Source: Calvatia gigantea
Taxonomy: Eukaryota; Basidiomycota; Agaricomycetes; Agaricales; Lycoperdaceae
Assembly (NCBI GenBank): GCA_025093985.1
Contig: JACAAK010000013.1
Location: 744,001-808,000, forward strand
Direction: 5' to 3'
Length of the DNA: 64,000 nucleotides
Translations under genes and position numbers: made by a program
In this document: positions 9,652-19,639 of the stretch, piece by piece
Position numbering within the stretch: position 1 is the stretch's first letter
Layout of the letters: the number at the start of each line of letters is the position of its first letter
The notes under the pieces: generated by a model
What the model saw: the letters and a program-made list of their open reading frames with translations, nothing else
What the model was told of the DNA's origin: nothing
Database searches by the model: none

Positions 9652-10688
9652 ATCGTGGAGAGACTGAGCTCGGAGGCGAAATGCTTCACCTTGGGTGAGG
9701 GAAGCGCCTTGGTGAATACGTCGGCAACCATGTCTTCAGTTGGGCGGTAAATGAGGCGTAGTTTTCCTTCTTCAATGACCCATCGAATGAAGTGATATCG
9801 GATGTCGATGTGCTTGGTACGAGCATGAAATTGGTGATCACACGCGAGTGCAATGGCGGACTGGTTATCAGAAAAGAGGGTCGTGGCACCAAGTTGGATG
9901 TTGAAGACTTGGGAGACAAGGGAACGGAGCCATAGTGCTTCTTTCGTGGCATGGGTGGCTGCAACGTATTCAGACTCTGTGGTGGACAGGATTACGAGTT
10001 CCTGTCGTTTAGCACTCCACGAAACGGCACCGCCGTTTATCATAAACGCAAAGCCAGAAGTAGCACGGCGATCCTCAGCCATGTTACTATCAGTGTCGGT
10101 GTACCCTTGTGGCTCCTCGTTCGAGCCACCATAAGTGAGCCATAGATCGCGTGTCTTCTTCAAATAACGGAAGACCCATTTAACGGCCTCCCAGTGAGCC
10201 TCCCCTGGGTTCTTGGAGAAACACGATAAGACTTGGATGGCATATGCGATGTCGGGACGAGTGCCGAGGGCCATGTACATAAGTGTACCAATGGCTTCCT
10301 GATATGGGATGCGTGCCATATGAGTGATGTCGGCTGTGGTTTTGGGAGCGTGGTCAGAGGTGAGGCGAATGGATGGTTCCATGGGGGAACTGGCGGGTTT
10401 TGCGTCCTCGAGACCAAAGCGGCGGAGGGATGCATCAATATATGACCATTGGGAGAGTAGTAACTTGCCTTCCTCCCAGATCCTCTTCACCTCAATGCCT
10501 AACAGCCAATGTAACTCCCCTAGATCTGTCACCTCTACAAAATCTGCCACCCGTTTCTTAACCCAATTTATCCATGTGAGTTTGGTACCTGCGAGCGTGC
10601 AGTCGTCAACGTGAACAGCGAGCAGTGCAGTTGTCAATGTGAACAGCGAGGATGATGAGGTCGGGCATGATGTTGAGAATGAACACAC
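9648..10688 (-). pseudogene. pol: Copia RT catalytic loop, connection and RNase H
   Basis: A 346-codon open frame holds the catalytic LLAVHVDDCTLAG, then LHWLLGIEVKR, PYQEAIGTLMYMALGTRPDIAYA and the RNase H part with GYTDTDSNMAEDRRATSGF, ILSTTESEYVA, FSDNQSAIALA, KHIDIRYHF and ADVFTKALP. It terminates at the polypurine tract. A short tandem duplication (about 10600-10652) lies directly before HVDD, inserting extra residues in the palm. The HVDD variant of YVDD is common in fungal copia elements. Confidence 0.93.
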
Positions 10689-10700
10689 TACAGGTCACTA

Positions 10701-11271
10701 TCAGATCAGTGTGAACCCAATGTTGTCAACCAGGATTTCACATAGACGTTGATACCAATGTTGCCCTGACTGCTTCAATCCATAGAGAGTCTTGCGAAGT
10801 CGGCAGACCTTGCAAGGATGTTCTGGGTCTTCGAAACCAGGTGGTTGCTGCATGTAGATTACTTCATCATCAGTCAGCTTCCCATTTAGGTAAGCACCCT
10901 TGATATCAATTTGGTGAATCTCCATGTCCCGGGCTGCAGAGATAGCGAGGATCGCTCAGATTGATGCAAGTTTTGCAACTGGTGCGTAGGTATCGAAATA
11001 GTCAACGCCTGGCACTTGGGAGAATCCCTGTGCAACGAGGCATGCCTTGTAGCGGACAGCGTTCCCTTGGGCATCTTTCTTGACTTTGTAAACCCACTTT
11101 GATCCAACGACGTTTGCTTCGGACAGCAAGTCTGCTGAGTTCCCACATTCCCGCTTGCATCAGTGTGGCATACTCCTCTTCCATCCCACTATGCCACTGT
11201 GGCCAGTCTGGCCTCCTCATGGCCTCCTTCAAGGTCTTCGGCTCCATGGACTCTGCTTTGTCCATCTCCAA
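10701..11271 (-). pseudogene. pol: Copia reverse transcriptase, N-terminal half
   Basis: The frame starts with TLKEAMRRPDWPQWHSGMEEE, a hallmark of copia RT. A frameshift near 11140 moves it to NVVGSKWVYKVKKDAQGN, then LVAQGFSQVPGVDYFDTYAPVAKLASI, a TGA near 10957 in place of Arg, and ARDMEIHQIDIKGAYLNG. The last contains the first catalytic Asp of the palm. It ends with RLRKTLYGLKQSGQHWYQRL and a stop near 10701. Confidence 0.92.
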
Positions 11272-11339
11272 TGAGAATGCCCAAACTTCCTCCCAATCTG
11301 CCTCTTCAACAAAGGTAACAGCACGGCCTTCGAGGATGT

Positions 11340-11973
11340 CAAGAGCTTTCTGGCTAGGATTTCGGGTTCGACGTGGGCAGTTCTATGGGTGTATCATCAT
11401 CACCATCTGTGTTGGTGGTGACAGGTTTTGGCTCGGGTATAGGGTTGGCGGCAGTGGGTGTGGTGGTGGGCTCAAGGGTAGGTGCTGAATCCTTGGTACC
11501 TTCCAAGGTGAGCATTGATTCACGTCGAATCTCGCTCGTTAACTGATCCTCCCCTTCGAGATTTGGATTAGCGAATGTAACGTTCCACTCAACGCAAACA
11601 GCTCCAGTGTCTGGATACAAGATCCGCATGCCATTACTGTCATCATCAAAGCCCAACCATTTCCCTTCCTTGGCGCATGGATCCAACTTATCACCCCCTC
11701 CTTGGAAAACCCAACACACCTCGCCCCACTTGCGTAGGTCCTTCAGGTCTGGTCTCTGTTTGTATACCATTTCAAAAGGAGTTTTTTCTGCGATCACCCT
11801 TGTACTAGTCCTATTCATCAACCATACAACGTGCCGTGCACATTCCACCCATAATGATTTCGGAAGCCATGTGAGGTGGTTGAGTGCTCGAACGCGCTCG
11901 AGGATAGTACGGTTTCGACGTTCTGCTATGCCATTGTGCTGTGGAGTGTCGTGGACAGTAAGTTTGACTTGAG
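11340..11973 (-). pseudogene. pol: Copia integrase C-terminal half
   Basis: After the TGA the frame continues GTQVKLTVHDTPQHNGIAER, where HNGIAER contains the catalytic Glu. It follows with NRTILERVRALLNH-like helix, LWVECARHVVWLMNRTSTR and TPFEMVYKQRPDLKDLR. These are typical copia integrase features up to GKWLGFDDDSNGMRIL. A Thr/Pro-rich linker leads to a stop near 11354. Confidence 0.9.
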
Positions 11974-11977
11974 TGCC

Positions 11978-13230
11978 TCATGATTGTAGATATTCACGGA
12001 AAGCATTCCCTGTATATTCGCCTCCACGGTCTGAGTGTAGCGTCTTGATCCGGGCACGGAATTGTGTCTCGCACCATGTCTTGAAGGTTTTGTAGGCCTT
12101 CGGGACCTCTGACTTTGCTGTAAGGAACCCAATATGGGTCCACCTAGAATAATCATCAGTGAACGTAACATAGTACTTCTTTCCTTTTTGAGTCTCGGCT
12201 GTCGCTGGTCCCCAGACATCAGAGTGAATTTCGGCAGCAAATTCCTTTGCTCCCTCACTATGGCACTCCTTTGCTACTCCTTTTCGTGTCAATTTTGCGA
12301 ACACACATGCCTCGCAGAAGAGTTTGGTACCCCCATCCACTTCTAGTCTCAATCCTGTCACCATTCCATCCCTGACTAACTTCTTAGCTGCATCAGGCGC
12401 GATGTGACCGAGACGGTGGTGTATCAAATCTAGTGTGAGTATCTCTCCAACAGCATTGACTTCCAGTTCGCCCTCGGCCTCTCTTAAAATCCTATACAGG
12501 CCCTTTCCGCTTCGTGGAATTTCTGCGATGCGGGTCCCACTTGGATCACAGATAATACACTTCCTATTTGTGAAAGTCGTTGTAAATCCTGCCTCATCGA
12601 GGCGGCCAATTGACACAAGTGTATAGCTGGCCTCTGGGGAGTATAAGACTTTCTTTAGCCGTAATTTTGAGGTTGTCCCTCCATTCAGTATGTCGAGGAT
12701 AACATCTCCCTTGCCAATAGCACTGAAATTATGTTTATTTGCAGCACGGAGAGGTCGTGATGGGGTGCTCTCGAATGTGGTAAAGGCATCGCGATATGGG
12801 GAAATGTGTTGTGATGTCCCTGAATTGAAAATCTCGATCCGCATTGTGGTAAGTGGTTCCTGGACCTGGCCTACAGTGACTTCATCACTGATATCGCACA
12901 CATTGGCGTCAGAGTTGTCCTCTTCGACGGCTTCCTCAATGAACCACTCCCCTTCAAGATCACCTATTTCCATTGTTATCGACGAGGACACCCAATCATC
13001 ATCATCATCCACCCTGGTATCTGACTCATCATCTTCGGCACCAATCTCTACGGCAAGAGACTCATCAAAGTCATCTTCAACGATGTTAGCCGAACTACTA
13101 CCGCCACCCTTTCCCTTTCCTTGGGGGCTGGTCCCACCACTGTGGTTTCCATCCCGAGTGGTCTTCTTCTTAGAGCATTCATGCTGCCAGTGTCCTGAAT
13201 TCTCCACATTCGTGGCACTTCCCCTTTCTT
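11978..13230 (-). pseudogene. pol: Copia protease and integrase N-terminal half
   Basis: A 400-residue frame begins with the end of the zinc knuckle, passes an acidic linker and reaches the protease site at about 12830, read as IFNSGTSQHIS. The catalytic Asp of the expected DSG is Asn. A gag-pre-integrase HHRLGH motif is at about 12415, then the integrase core with IHSDVWGP (first Asp), FTDDYSRWTH and LHSDRGGEY (second Asp). The frame stops at a TGA about 11974 in REYLQS-stop-GTQVKLTV, where Arg is expected. The Glu-bearing half continues in the next feature. Confidence 0.92.
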
Positions 13231-14063
13231 CCACCCTTCTTCGGCTGCCATGCTGGCTTGCCTCCACCTCCGACAAACATGGCATCGTCTGCATCCGGCT
13301 TGGATAAGGATTTCCCAGAATGGTTAGATCGGGTGTGCTCCCATTTGTCACTGATCAGAATGATCAAGACATCAGGGTCTATAGTATGGTTAAGGAATGA
13401 GTGAAGGCGGGCGGCCGAGAGCTGTCCAGATGCGAAATTTGAGAGCCAACGAGGTAGGGAAGATATAACTGTGCTTCGGTAGTCATCATCACTGATTTGG
13501 ACACCGACAGCCTGACAATTCATTTCACTTTGCACTAAGGCCATTCAAGAAGAGTCGAACATCACCCTTGTCTGGGCAATGGGATGCCATGAAGTCACGA
13601 CGAAGGCATGCCTGTGAGAAGGCATCCCTTGTAAGTGTATTCCTGAACAACGTTGTCCCACATCATTTTGACACTGGAGCACTGAGCGATGGTCATAAGG
13701 GTTGAGTCGGGGATTTTTTGGAATAACAGGGATCTCGCAACACGCTCGTTTTGGTCCCATGTGTCAATCATCTCCTGGGTGACTGTAGGTGCAGGAGGTG
13801 TCAGAATGGCATCAGGTGAAGGTGAAGGGGTTGTTGATCCCTCTAGGTGCCTTTAGTGTACCAGAGGTACTCGCAGAGGGTGAGGGCTCAGCCAGGGCGG
13901 GTCCAGGGAGCTTCATGCGCTTCTTCATTCCATCAAAGTGGCCCCAGAGGCCTCTCATCTTGACTTCGGTCATGAACCTGAGTGAAAACACAGCCCAGTT
14001 CGTACCTGCCAGCTCGAGTTTGGGAACAGAAGAGGGGAGAGCATTATTCATGGTTGAGGCCAT
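13179..14063 (-). pseudogene. gag: Copia Gag, frameshifted
   Basis: The best start is MASTMNNALPSSVPKLEL at 14063, after the primer site. An upstream in-frame Met at 14183 lies inside the LTR. It continues with GTNWAVFSLRFMTEVKMRGLWG, the classic copia Gag N-terminal pattern (L..NW..W...). A frameshift near 13815 separates PFTFT from the continuation EMIDTWDQNERVARSLL. A second break lies near 13555, and 13544-13180 carries ISSLPRWLSNFASG and the zinc knuckle CHECGE, whose second half GHWQHEC is in the next frame after a shift near 13195. Confidence 0.88.
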
Positions 14064-14102
14064 AATGTTCGTGCAAGCAATAATCTGTATTAGAATAGCA
14101 AC

Positions 14103-14120
14103 AGGTCGGGGCCCATAACC
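14103..14120 (-). promoter_or_regulatory. Primer-binding site of half-tRNA type
   Basis: Immediately inside the 5' LTR the minus strand reads GGTTATGGGCCCCGACC. The first twelve bases are complementary to the anticodon stem-loop of initiator tRNA-Met (GGGCCCATAACC). They equal the primer site I recall for Drosophila copia, where an internally cleaved half tRNA primes reverse transcription. There is no 3'-end tRNA complement here. Confidence 0.75.
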
Positions 14121-14488
14121 TGTAGAAAATCTGTATAAACTCAGTAACTCGTTATACGCATGAGAACTATTTATATTAGTCACCTGTATAAACTGGTGAT
14201 AGAATGAGCTTGGGTCTGGCTACGGAAGGAAGGATAACATACCTCAGTAACTCGTTATACACACAAGAACTGAGGTATTCAGCTAATGAGACTATGGTAC
14301 TTAAGCAATATCATAAGACAGGGTCGTATGCGAAAACTTCGTGTATCTAAGAGTCACGGCACTACTGTATGTTAAGTGTCCATCTACGAAATAGGTGCCC
14401 ACCGTGTAAGTCTAACTGGCACGACAGTGGGCGCTCTGATGGCCAGTATGGCACTCCGCATGTCTTGGAGCGGTTTGGCAATTCAACA
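14121..14488 (-). repeat. Copia 5' LTR (right copy), 368 bp
   Basis: Same ends as the left LTR, and followed by target duplication GATGT at 14489-14493. Because the element reads on the minus strand this is the 5' LTR and should contain the promoter. I could not pick a convincing TATA box. The gag frame starts just inside it, at 14063. Confidence 0.96.
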
Positions 14489-14494
14489 GATGTT

Positions 14495-14957
14495 GGCGAT
14501 GTTGAGATGATTGAAAACTTTGAGGCCTAGGTTGATTTGGCTCTGAAGTCCTTGGACATGATCTTGTTCGCTGGGGGTGAGGGTGGATTGATCTAGGGCT
14601 CAGAAGATAGCAGGGATATGCTGGCTGGTGGAGAAGGATGTATTGGTGAAGCCTGCATACATGTCAGCAAAGGTGATGCATGTGGTGGCAAGGGTGATGT
14701 GTCAGTCCATGACTAAATGTTTGTTCTAGGTGGTGATGTCTTCGATTTCACTGCTGGTAGCTTTGTCGACGTCCTTGAGCAGGACTTCGAGGAGGCCTTG
14801 TGCTGGAGATGGCATGTTGGCAAGGTTGTAGTGAGTTCCTTGGGTAGCTGGTGCTCTGCTGCTGCCTGGTTCTAGGAACAGTAGGGATGAGATTCTGGTG
14901 GGGGTGGGATGGACAAGGGAGTTGATAGTGATACAGTTAGATTGGGAGGCCGGCATG
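14495..14957 (-). pseudogene. Extra ORF downstream of the chromodomain (element 3), 5' part
   Basis: A second reading frame starts MPASQSNCITINSLVHP eleven bases after the pol stop and runs, with stop codons, to the copia insertion at 14494. Recognisable segments are FLEPGSSRAPATQG, HYNLANMPSPAQGLLEVLL and VDKATSSEIEDITT. The same protein occurs on the plus strand at 19.64-20.56 kb. I do not recognise the family. Composition is Thr/Ser/Asn-rich without membrane segments, which argues against an Env-like protein. It continues at 9272-9018 on the far side of the copia element. Confidence 0.6.
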
Positions 14958-14967
14958 CTTGTTTAGT

Positions 14968-15170
14968 TGTCTTGTCTGGGTTGTCTGTTTGATGCTTTTT
15001 TGTGTTTTCTGCCCCCCTTTTTATGGGTATCCTCTGGATGCCTTTTCAGGTAATCCTGTATGGTGTCTTTTGCATTTTCTAAGTTAGACTCTACTGTCCA
15101 CATATCTTCTTCATTGCTATACCCCTTCCAGTGGACTAGGAATTGATAACCCCTTCCTCGTTTTCTTCAT
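14968..15170 (-). pseudogene. Complete chromodomain at the integrase C-terminus (element 3)
   Basis: The minus-strand frame reads EYEVEEICG, TGA, RKRGRGYQFLVHWKGY, SNEEDMWTVESNL and AKDTIQDYLKRH before a lysine-rich tail and a stop near 14968. This matches the chromodomain pattern of aromatic cage residues and (L/V)xWKGY...TWE. The TGA lies where element 2 has Gln and family logic predicts Arg or Gln. The acidic patch and WTVE-like end are absent from element 2 because it is truncated at WKGY. Confidence 0.88.
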
Positions 15171-16640
15171 CCACAGATTTCCTCTACTTCGTACTCCTCT
15201 TTATTGTTGATAATCACTGGGTTGGGCGCTGATGGCTGTTTTTGACTCAGGAACTCCACCTGGTGTGATGGTGTCAGGAGTTGTTCATTGAACACATTAT
15301 GGATAGCCCATCCATCTGGCAGCACTAGCCAATATGCCACTTCTCCTATTTTTTCCTTAATAAGGAAAGGTCCATACCATTTTTGGCCTAGCTTCTTTGA
15401 TGTTTGATTGGTATGGATGTTAGTGTTCTCCAACCATACTGCATCTCCTATCTGATATGTGTTGGTGTGGGTTCTACTGTGGTTGTGTTGTTGTTTCATC
15501 TTTTCTTGATATGTCTATAGTGCTGATAAGGCATTATCTCGGGCAGCCTGTAATTGTTCCAGGAATTCTGTGGCGACAGGGTTGTTTGTTGCTGGTTTGT
15601 TCTTGCCTTTCCATGGATTCCTTCCATAGTTTAGGAAAAATGGCATTTCTTGTGTTTCTCCATGTTGCTTGTCATTGTACTGGAATTCTGTGATGGGGAG
15701 CCATTCTGTCCAGTCATCCTGGTCATAGTTGCAGTACAGATGGATGTAGGTTTCCACTTCCCTGTTGATGTGTTTGGTTTGTCCATCTGTTTGTGGGCAG
15801 TATGCTGTTAACAGATTTCATTCTATACCAAGTCCTTTGAATAACTCCTTGGTGAATTCTGATGTGAATTGAGGTCCTCGGTCACTGAGTATTTTCCTCA
15901 GTAGTCCATGTAGCTTCTATATTTCGTCTTGATATATCTTTGCAACATCTTTGGATGAAGTGTCTGTGGTTGTCACTAAGAGTCATATCATTTTTGTGAA
16001 ATAATTCACAATGACTAGTATTGCATCTTTCCCTTTAGACTCTGGTAGTGGTCTGATCATATCAACACTGATTTCTTCCCAAGGTCCATTTGGTATTGAG
16101 AGAAGATGTAGTGGTGATTTAAGCAGTGTTGTTCTTGATTTGTTTCTCTGGCAGGCTTGGCATCCTCAAATATATTTTTTCATGTCTTTTCGTATTGACA
16201 GCCACCAGTAGTCTTGATTGATCAGTTCTGTCATCCTGTGTTGTCCTGGGTGTCCTGTGTCTGGGATGTCATAATACTGTGTCAAGATTTCTTCTCATAG
16301 TTTCTAATCAGGTGAGACATATGTGCTGTTCTGTTTGTAAATGACCCCATCATCTTCGGTGAGCTGGGATCCTTGCTTCTTTAGCTCAGTTAGGACTATT
16401 GTCTCTTGTTGGGTTCAGTTTTGAATTCGCTCTAGGAAGTTTGGTTCAATGAACAGTTCTGCTTGTAGGAGCACTGTATTGTCTGTGCTTTCCATCTGTA
16501 GCCAGCTTTCTCGGATCATTGTGACTAGTTTATCTTCTTGCCCTTCTAGCATTTGGTGGATTCAGGACAGCAGGTCAGCTTTTGTGTTTGTTTTCCTGGG
16601 TACATGTTATAGTGTGAAGTCGTAGTCTTGTAGTTGCAGA
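15100..16640 (-). pseudogene. pol: Integrase with complete C-terminal region (element 3)
   Basis: The HHCC domain (GHPGQHRMTELINQDYWW, then GCQACQRNK) is followed by the catalytic core with ISVDMIRPLPESKGKD (first Asp), LLRKILSDRGPQFTSEF (second Asp) and TDGQTKHINREVE (Glu). A long intact frame at 15757-15515 and 15499-15167 carries YIHLYCNYDQDDW, the fungal TEFQYND motif and a GPF/Y-like segment (YGPFLIKEKIG). TGAs at 16297-16295 and 16168-16166 match TGAs in element 2. Confidence 0.9.
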
Positions 16641-17880
16641 TACCATCATGCTTGTCATCTGTTTAACTTCTGTGGTTCTCAGTAGTACTTGAGGTTCTCA
16701 TGGTCAGTCCAGATTTCAAATCTTTCTTTGGCATCTAGAAGGTAGTGTCTCCATTCCTTCAGGGCGTGGATGATGGCTAGCAATTCCTTGTCATATATTT
16801 CATAGTTCTATTCTGCTGGTGACTAGTGTTCGTGATGTGAAAGCAATTGGATGCCTATTTGTCTTCTTGTAGCTGTGAAAGTACCCCTCCTAATACATAG
16901 TCTGATGCATTGACTTCTACTCTGAATTGGCCATGTCTTTGTGGCAGTGTCAGGACAGGTTCTTTAGTGATACATTTCTTGAGTCGGTCGAATGAGTCTT
17001 GGTGTTCTTGTGTCCATTCCCATGTGGTTACCCCTTTGAGTTTGTTTAAGGGTCCCACAATCATACTGAAGTTTTTGATGAAACATCAGTAGTAATTTGC
17101 GAAGCCCAGGAACCTTTCTACTCCTTTAGTGGTCTTGGGTTCAGGCTAGTCCCATACTGATTTCACTTTGTCTTCTTCCATTTCAATTCGTCCATGCCCT
17201 ACCCAAACTCCTAGCATTGGGATTTCTTCTGCGTCAAAGATACACTTGGTTCATTTGAAGCATAAATTGTACTGGGCTGCTCATTCTAGAAATCATATTG
17301 TTCATTCCCTTAGTTGCTCCTTAGTGTCTCCCAGGATGGTGAAGTCGTCCATATAGTTTATGATGTCTCCATTTTGCAGGAGGTCACAGAAGATGCTTGT
17401 CATCATTCTGGAGAACGTCCCTGGTGAGTTGCTTAGGCCAAAATACATGACTGTTGGTTCAAAGAGTCCTTCATTGGTGAGGAAGGTGGCTTTCCATTCA
17501 TCTTCTTCTTTGATCCTGATGTTGTTGTATCCCCAGATAATGTCCAGCTTATTGAAATACTTTGCTTTTCCAAGATTGTCGATTACTTCACCAATTCTTG
17601 GCAATGGTGTTTTGTCCTTGATCACCATGTTGTTTAGTCACCTGTAGTCTTGGATTAGCCTTTTGGATCCATCTTTCTTTGGAATGAAGAATGTTGGTGC
17701 TGCGTATGGGGATTTTGATGGCTGTATTCATCCCAATTCTAGGTTCTCCTTGATGAATGATTTGAGTTTGTCCTGTTCTTTGACCGTCATATTGTACATT
17801 CCTACACTTATTTCCTTTGGGGCATCTTCCATTAAGACTATCTCGTGGTCCCATTCAGTTCATTCTGGGAGCTTGTTGAA
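16640..17880 (-). pseudogene. pol: Reverse transcriptase and RNase H (element 3)
   Basis: The minus strand gives the fingers block with KSPYAAPTFFIPKKD in broken frames near 17720. It is followed by MVIKDKTPLPRIGEV, NKLDIIWGYNNIRI, FGLSNSPGTFS and catalytic NYMDDFTILGD. The RNase H portion has [24 protein letters not shown] and [14 protein letters not shown] codons at 17640-17638, 17088-17086 and 16681-16679 coincide with TGAs in element 2 at homologous residues. Two more TGAs near 16655 fall in the Arg-rich NRRQARWY-like segment. Confidence 0.9.
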
Positions 17881-18148
17881 TGTCGTCTTGTTGAATAAGT
17901 GTGTGAATGGTTGTATGTAGTCTGGTAGGTCTTCTGGTTTGGTTAGGGTCTGGTTCATCTTCTTCTTCCTATAAGTCTTCCATGGTAGCTATGCTTCATA
18001 TTTTTTTGGTGATAGGAATGTTCTGATGGGGAAATTGGCAGCCTGGTGGGCATCGGGTGAACTTAATTTCTCTGTTGTTCCAGTCTACCTCCGGATTGTG
18101 TCTGACTAGCCAGTCATATCCTAGGAAGACTTCTGCTCTGTCCTGTAG

Positions 18149-18433
18149 CTATATGACTGAGGCCTCGATTTGTTCTTTATATCCCTGGATGTCGATGTTG
18201 ATTGTGGTTGTTTCTGTTACTCTTCTACCTTGATTGGGTGTTCCATCTGCATTTAGTACCAAAATTTGTTGTTCTAGTTTCTGGGTAGAGAGTCTTTCTT
18301 CATCTACTAGTTTTTTGCTGACGTTGCTGGTTGTGCACCCTGAGTCTACAATGGTGTTGACTGTTATTTCTTTCCCTGCTGTTTGTATTTTCCCTTTTAG
18401 ATTTAGTTCACACTTTCTTTTCTGAGGAATCAT
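18149..18433 (-). pseudogene. Retropepsin-like protease (element 3)
   Basis: The minus-strand frame MIPQKRKCELNLKGKIQ leads to the active site NTIVDSGCTTSNVS, with the catalytic DSG intact, unlike DSR in element 2. The flap-like middle (LVLNADGTPNQ) and the later LGxDWL region (18120-18080) are present, but the frame stops at a TAG near 18147. The enzyme would process the Gag-Pol polyprotein. Confidence 0.82.
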
Positions 18434-18486
18434 GTAGAATTTGTCTAATATCCTAGATACAAGCTTTTTGACTCTCGAGGTAGCGC

Positions 18487-19636
18487 CTACTCAGAGTCTT
18501 TGGGAAAATCCTTCCTTTCTTTGTCAGTGGCTTCTTTTACTCCTTGGACTTGGATCTTCTTGGGTACAATGCAGGCTTTGGCTATGTATCCCTTCTTGCT
18601 GCAATTATAGCATATTAACCCCTTGGGCTTTTTGCAGTTCTTGGTGATGTGACCAAAAATGCTGCAATTGTAGCATTTCGGTTCTCCTTTGTTGTTGAAG
18701 ATGTGACGCCTACTTCCTATCTCCATGGGTTCATCCATTCCTCCATAGGTAGTGCCAGTGTTTGTTTTCCTGTCTCCTCAGTATTCAGATGCTTCGTATC
18801 CTTGTCCAACAGAGAGTATGGCTTCCTTCCATTCTGCATATGTGTCCAGTCTGGTGACTGGTGGATAGCCGGTGATCATGTGTATGATGTCCTGTCGAGC
18901 ATTCTTCCTGAGTAGAAACATGGCATGTTTGCTGTCAGTCTTGGCTTTACTTTTCAAGACTTCAAATTCGATTAGGTAGTCAGCGGTGTTTCAGTTTCCC
19001 TGTTTGAACTTCTCAATCTGCCACTCTGCTTTGCTATTGGAGACATCGTCTGAAAAGGTCCTTTTGAACTCCTCAGAGAAAACCTTCCAGTCCACTGAGT
19101 CTTCAGACTCTAAGATGGCCAATGCTTTCATGGCTGCGTATGCTCCTGCTGTTCCTCCTCAGCAGTCTGGCTAAAACTGCTATAACTCAGTCATCAGCTG
19201 AGGCAATCTTGTTAAACTTCATGAAGAGCGTCATTGCTCTCCACCAATCATCAAACTTGGTTCAGGTTCCATCAAAGAATCCCAGGTCGGGCACTAAGCC
19301 CTTCCCACTGGGTGCTACTGGTGTTGGTGCAGTGGCTACGGTGTTGTCTGTCATTTCTAGTTCTGATTCAGTGTCTTCTGAGCTAGTTTTGTCTGATTCT
19401 GATTCCTCCTGTTCTTGTCCTAACTCTTCTTCTGCTAAGTCAAGTTTGTTTAGAAGTTCTGATATAACTTCTTCTTTAGCTGGATTCGTTTCTTGTGTAT
19501 ATTCTCCAGGTTCATCGTGTTCGGTTGCTTTTACAGGTACTTCGGGGTTCCCTGTTTCTTTTTCATCTGATGTTTCTGACTCGTTGTCTATGACTTCGAG
19601 ATTTGGTTCTCTATATTCGTCTAGGTTTGAGCTCAT
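18487..19636 (-). pseudogene. gag: Gag with acidic N-terminus and two zinc knuckles (element 3)
   Basis: The start MSSNLDEYREPNLEV at 19636 opens a strongly acidic, Glu/Ser-rich region of about 100 residues. A capsid-like domain follows at 19170-18950, in broken frames, matching element 2. Zinc knuckles CYNCSIFGHITKNC and CYNCSKKGYIAKAC lie at 18690-18570. The acidic start is not visible in element 2, which is truncated upstream. The Met at 19636 lies only a few bases from the inversion junction, so the true leader is lost. Confidence 0.85.
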
Positions 19637-19639
19637 AAA

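Larger units (their letters stand above)
9278..14488 (-). mobile_element. Complete Ty1/copia retrotransposon nested in element 3
   Basis: The 5211-bp element has two LTRs (9278-9640 and 14121-14488), both TGTAGAAAAT...AATTCAACA, and is flanked by the 5-bp duplication GATGT at 9273-9277 and 14489-14493. The internal order on the minus strand is gag, protease, integrase, RT and RNase H, which is the copia order (integrase before RT). Primer-binding and polypurine sites are present. Coding is broken by frameshifts near 13800, 13200, 11150 and 10690 and by TGAs at Arg positions near 11970 and 10957. LTRs differ at 12 bases plus one 5-base indel. Confidence 0.97.

Noticed and set aside
9671..10145. 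Plus-strand frames of 60-95 codons in the copia region
   Set aside because: Antisense shadows of the long copia RNase H frame.
14495..14957. Retroviral-type Env for the gypsy extra ORF
   Set aside because: No signal peptide, transmembrane segment or glycosylation-rich ectodomain is visible in either copy.
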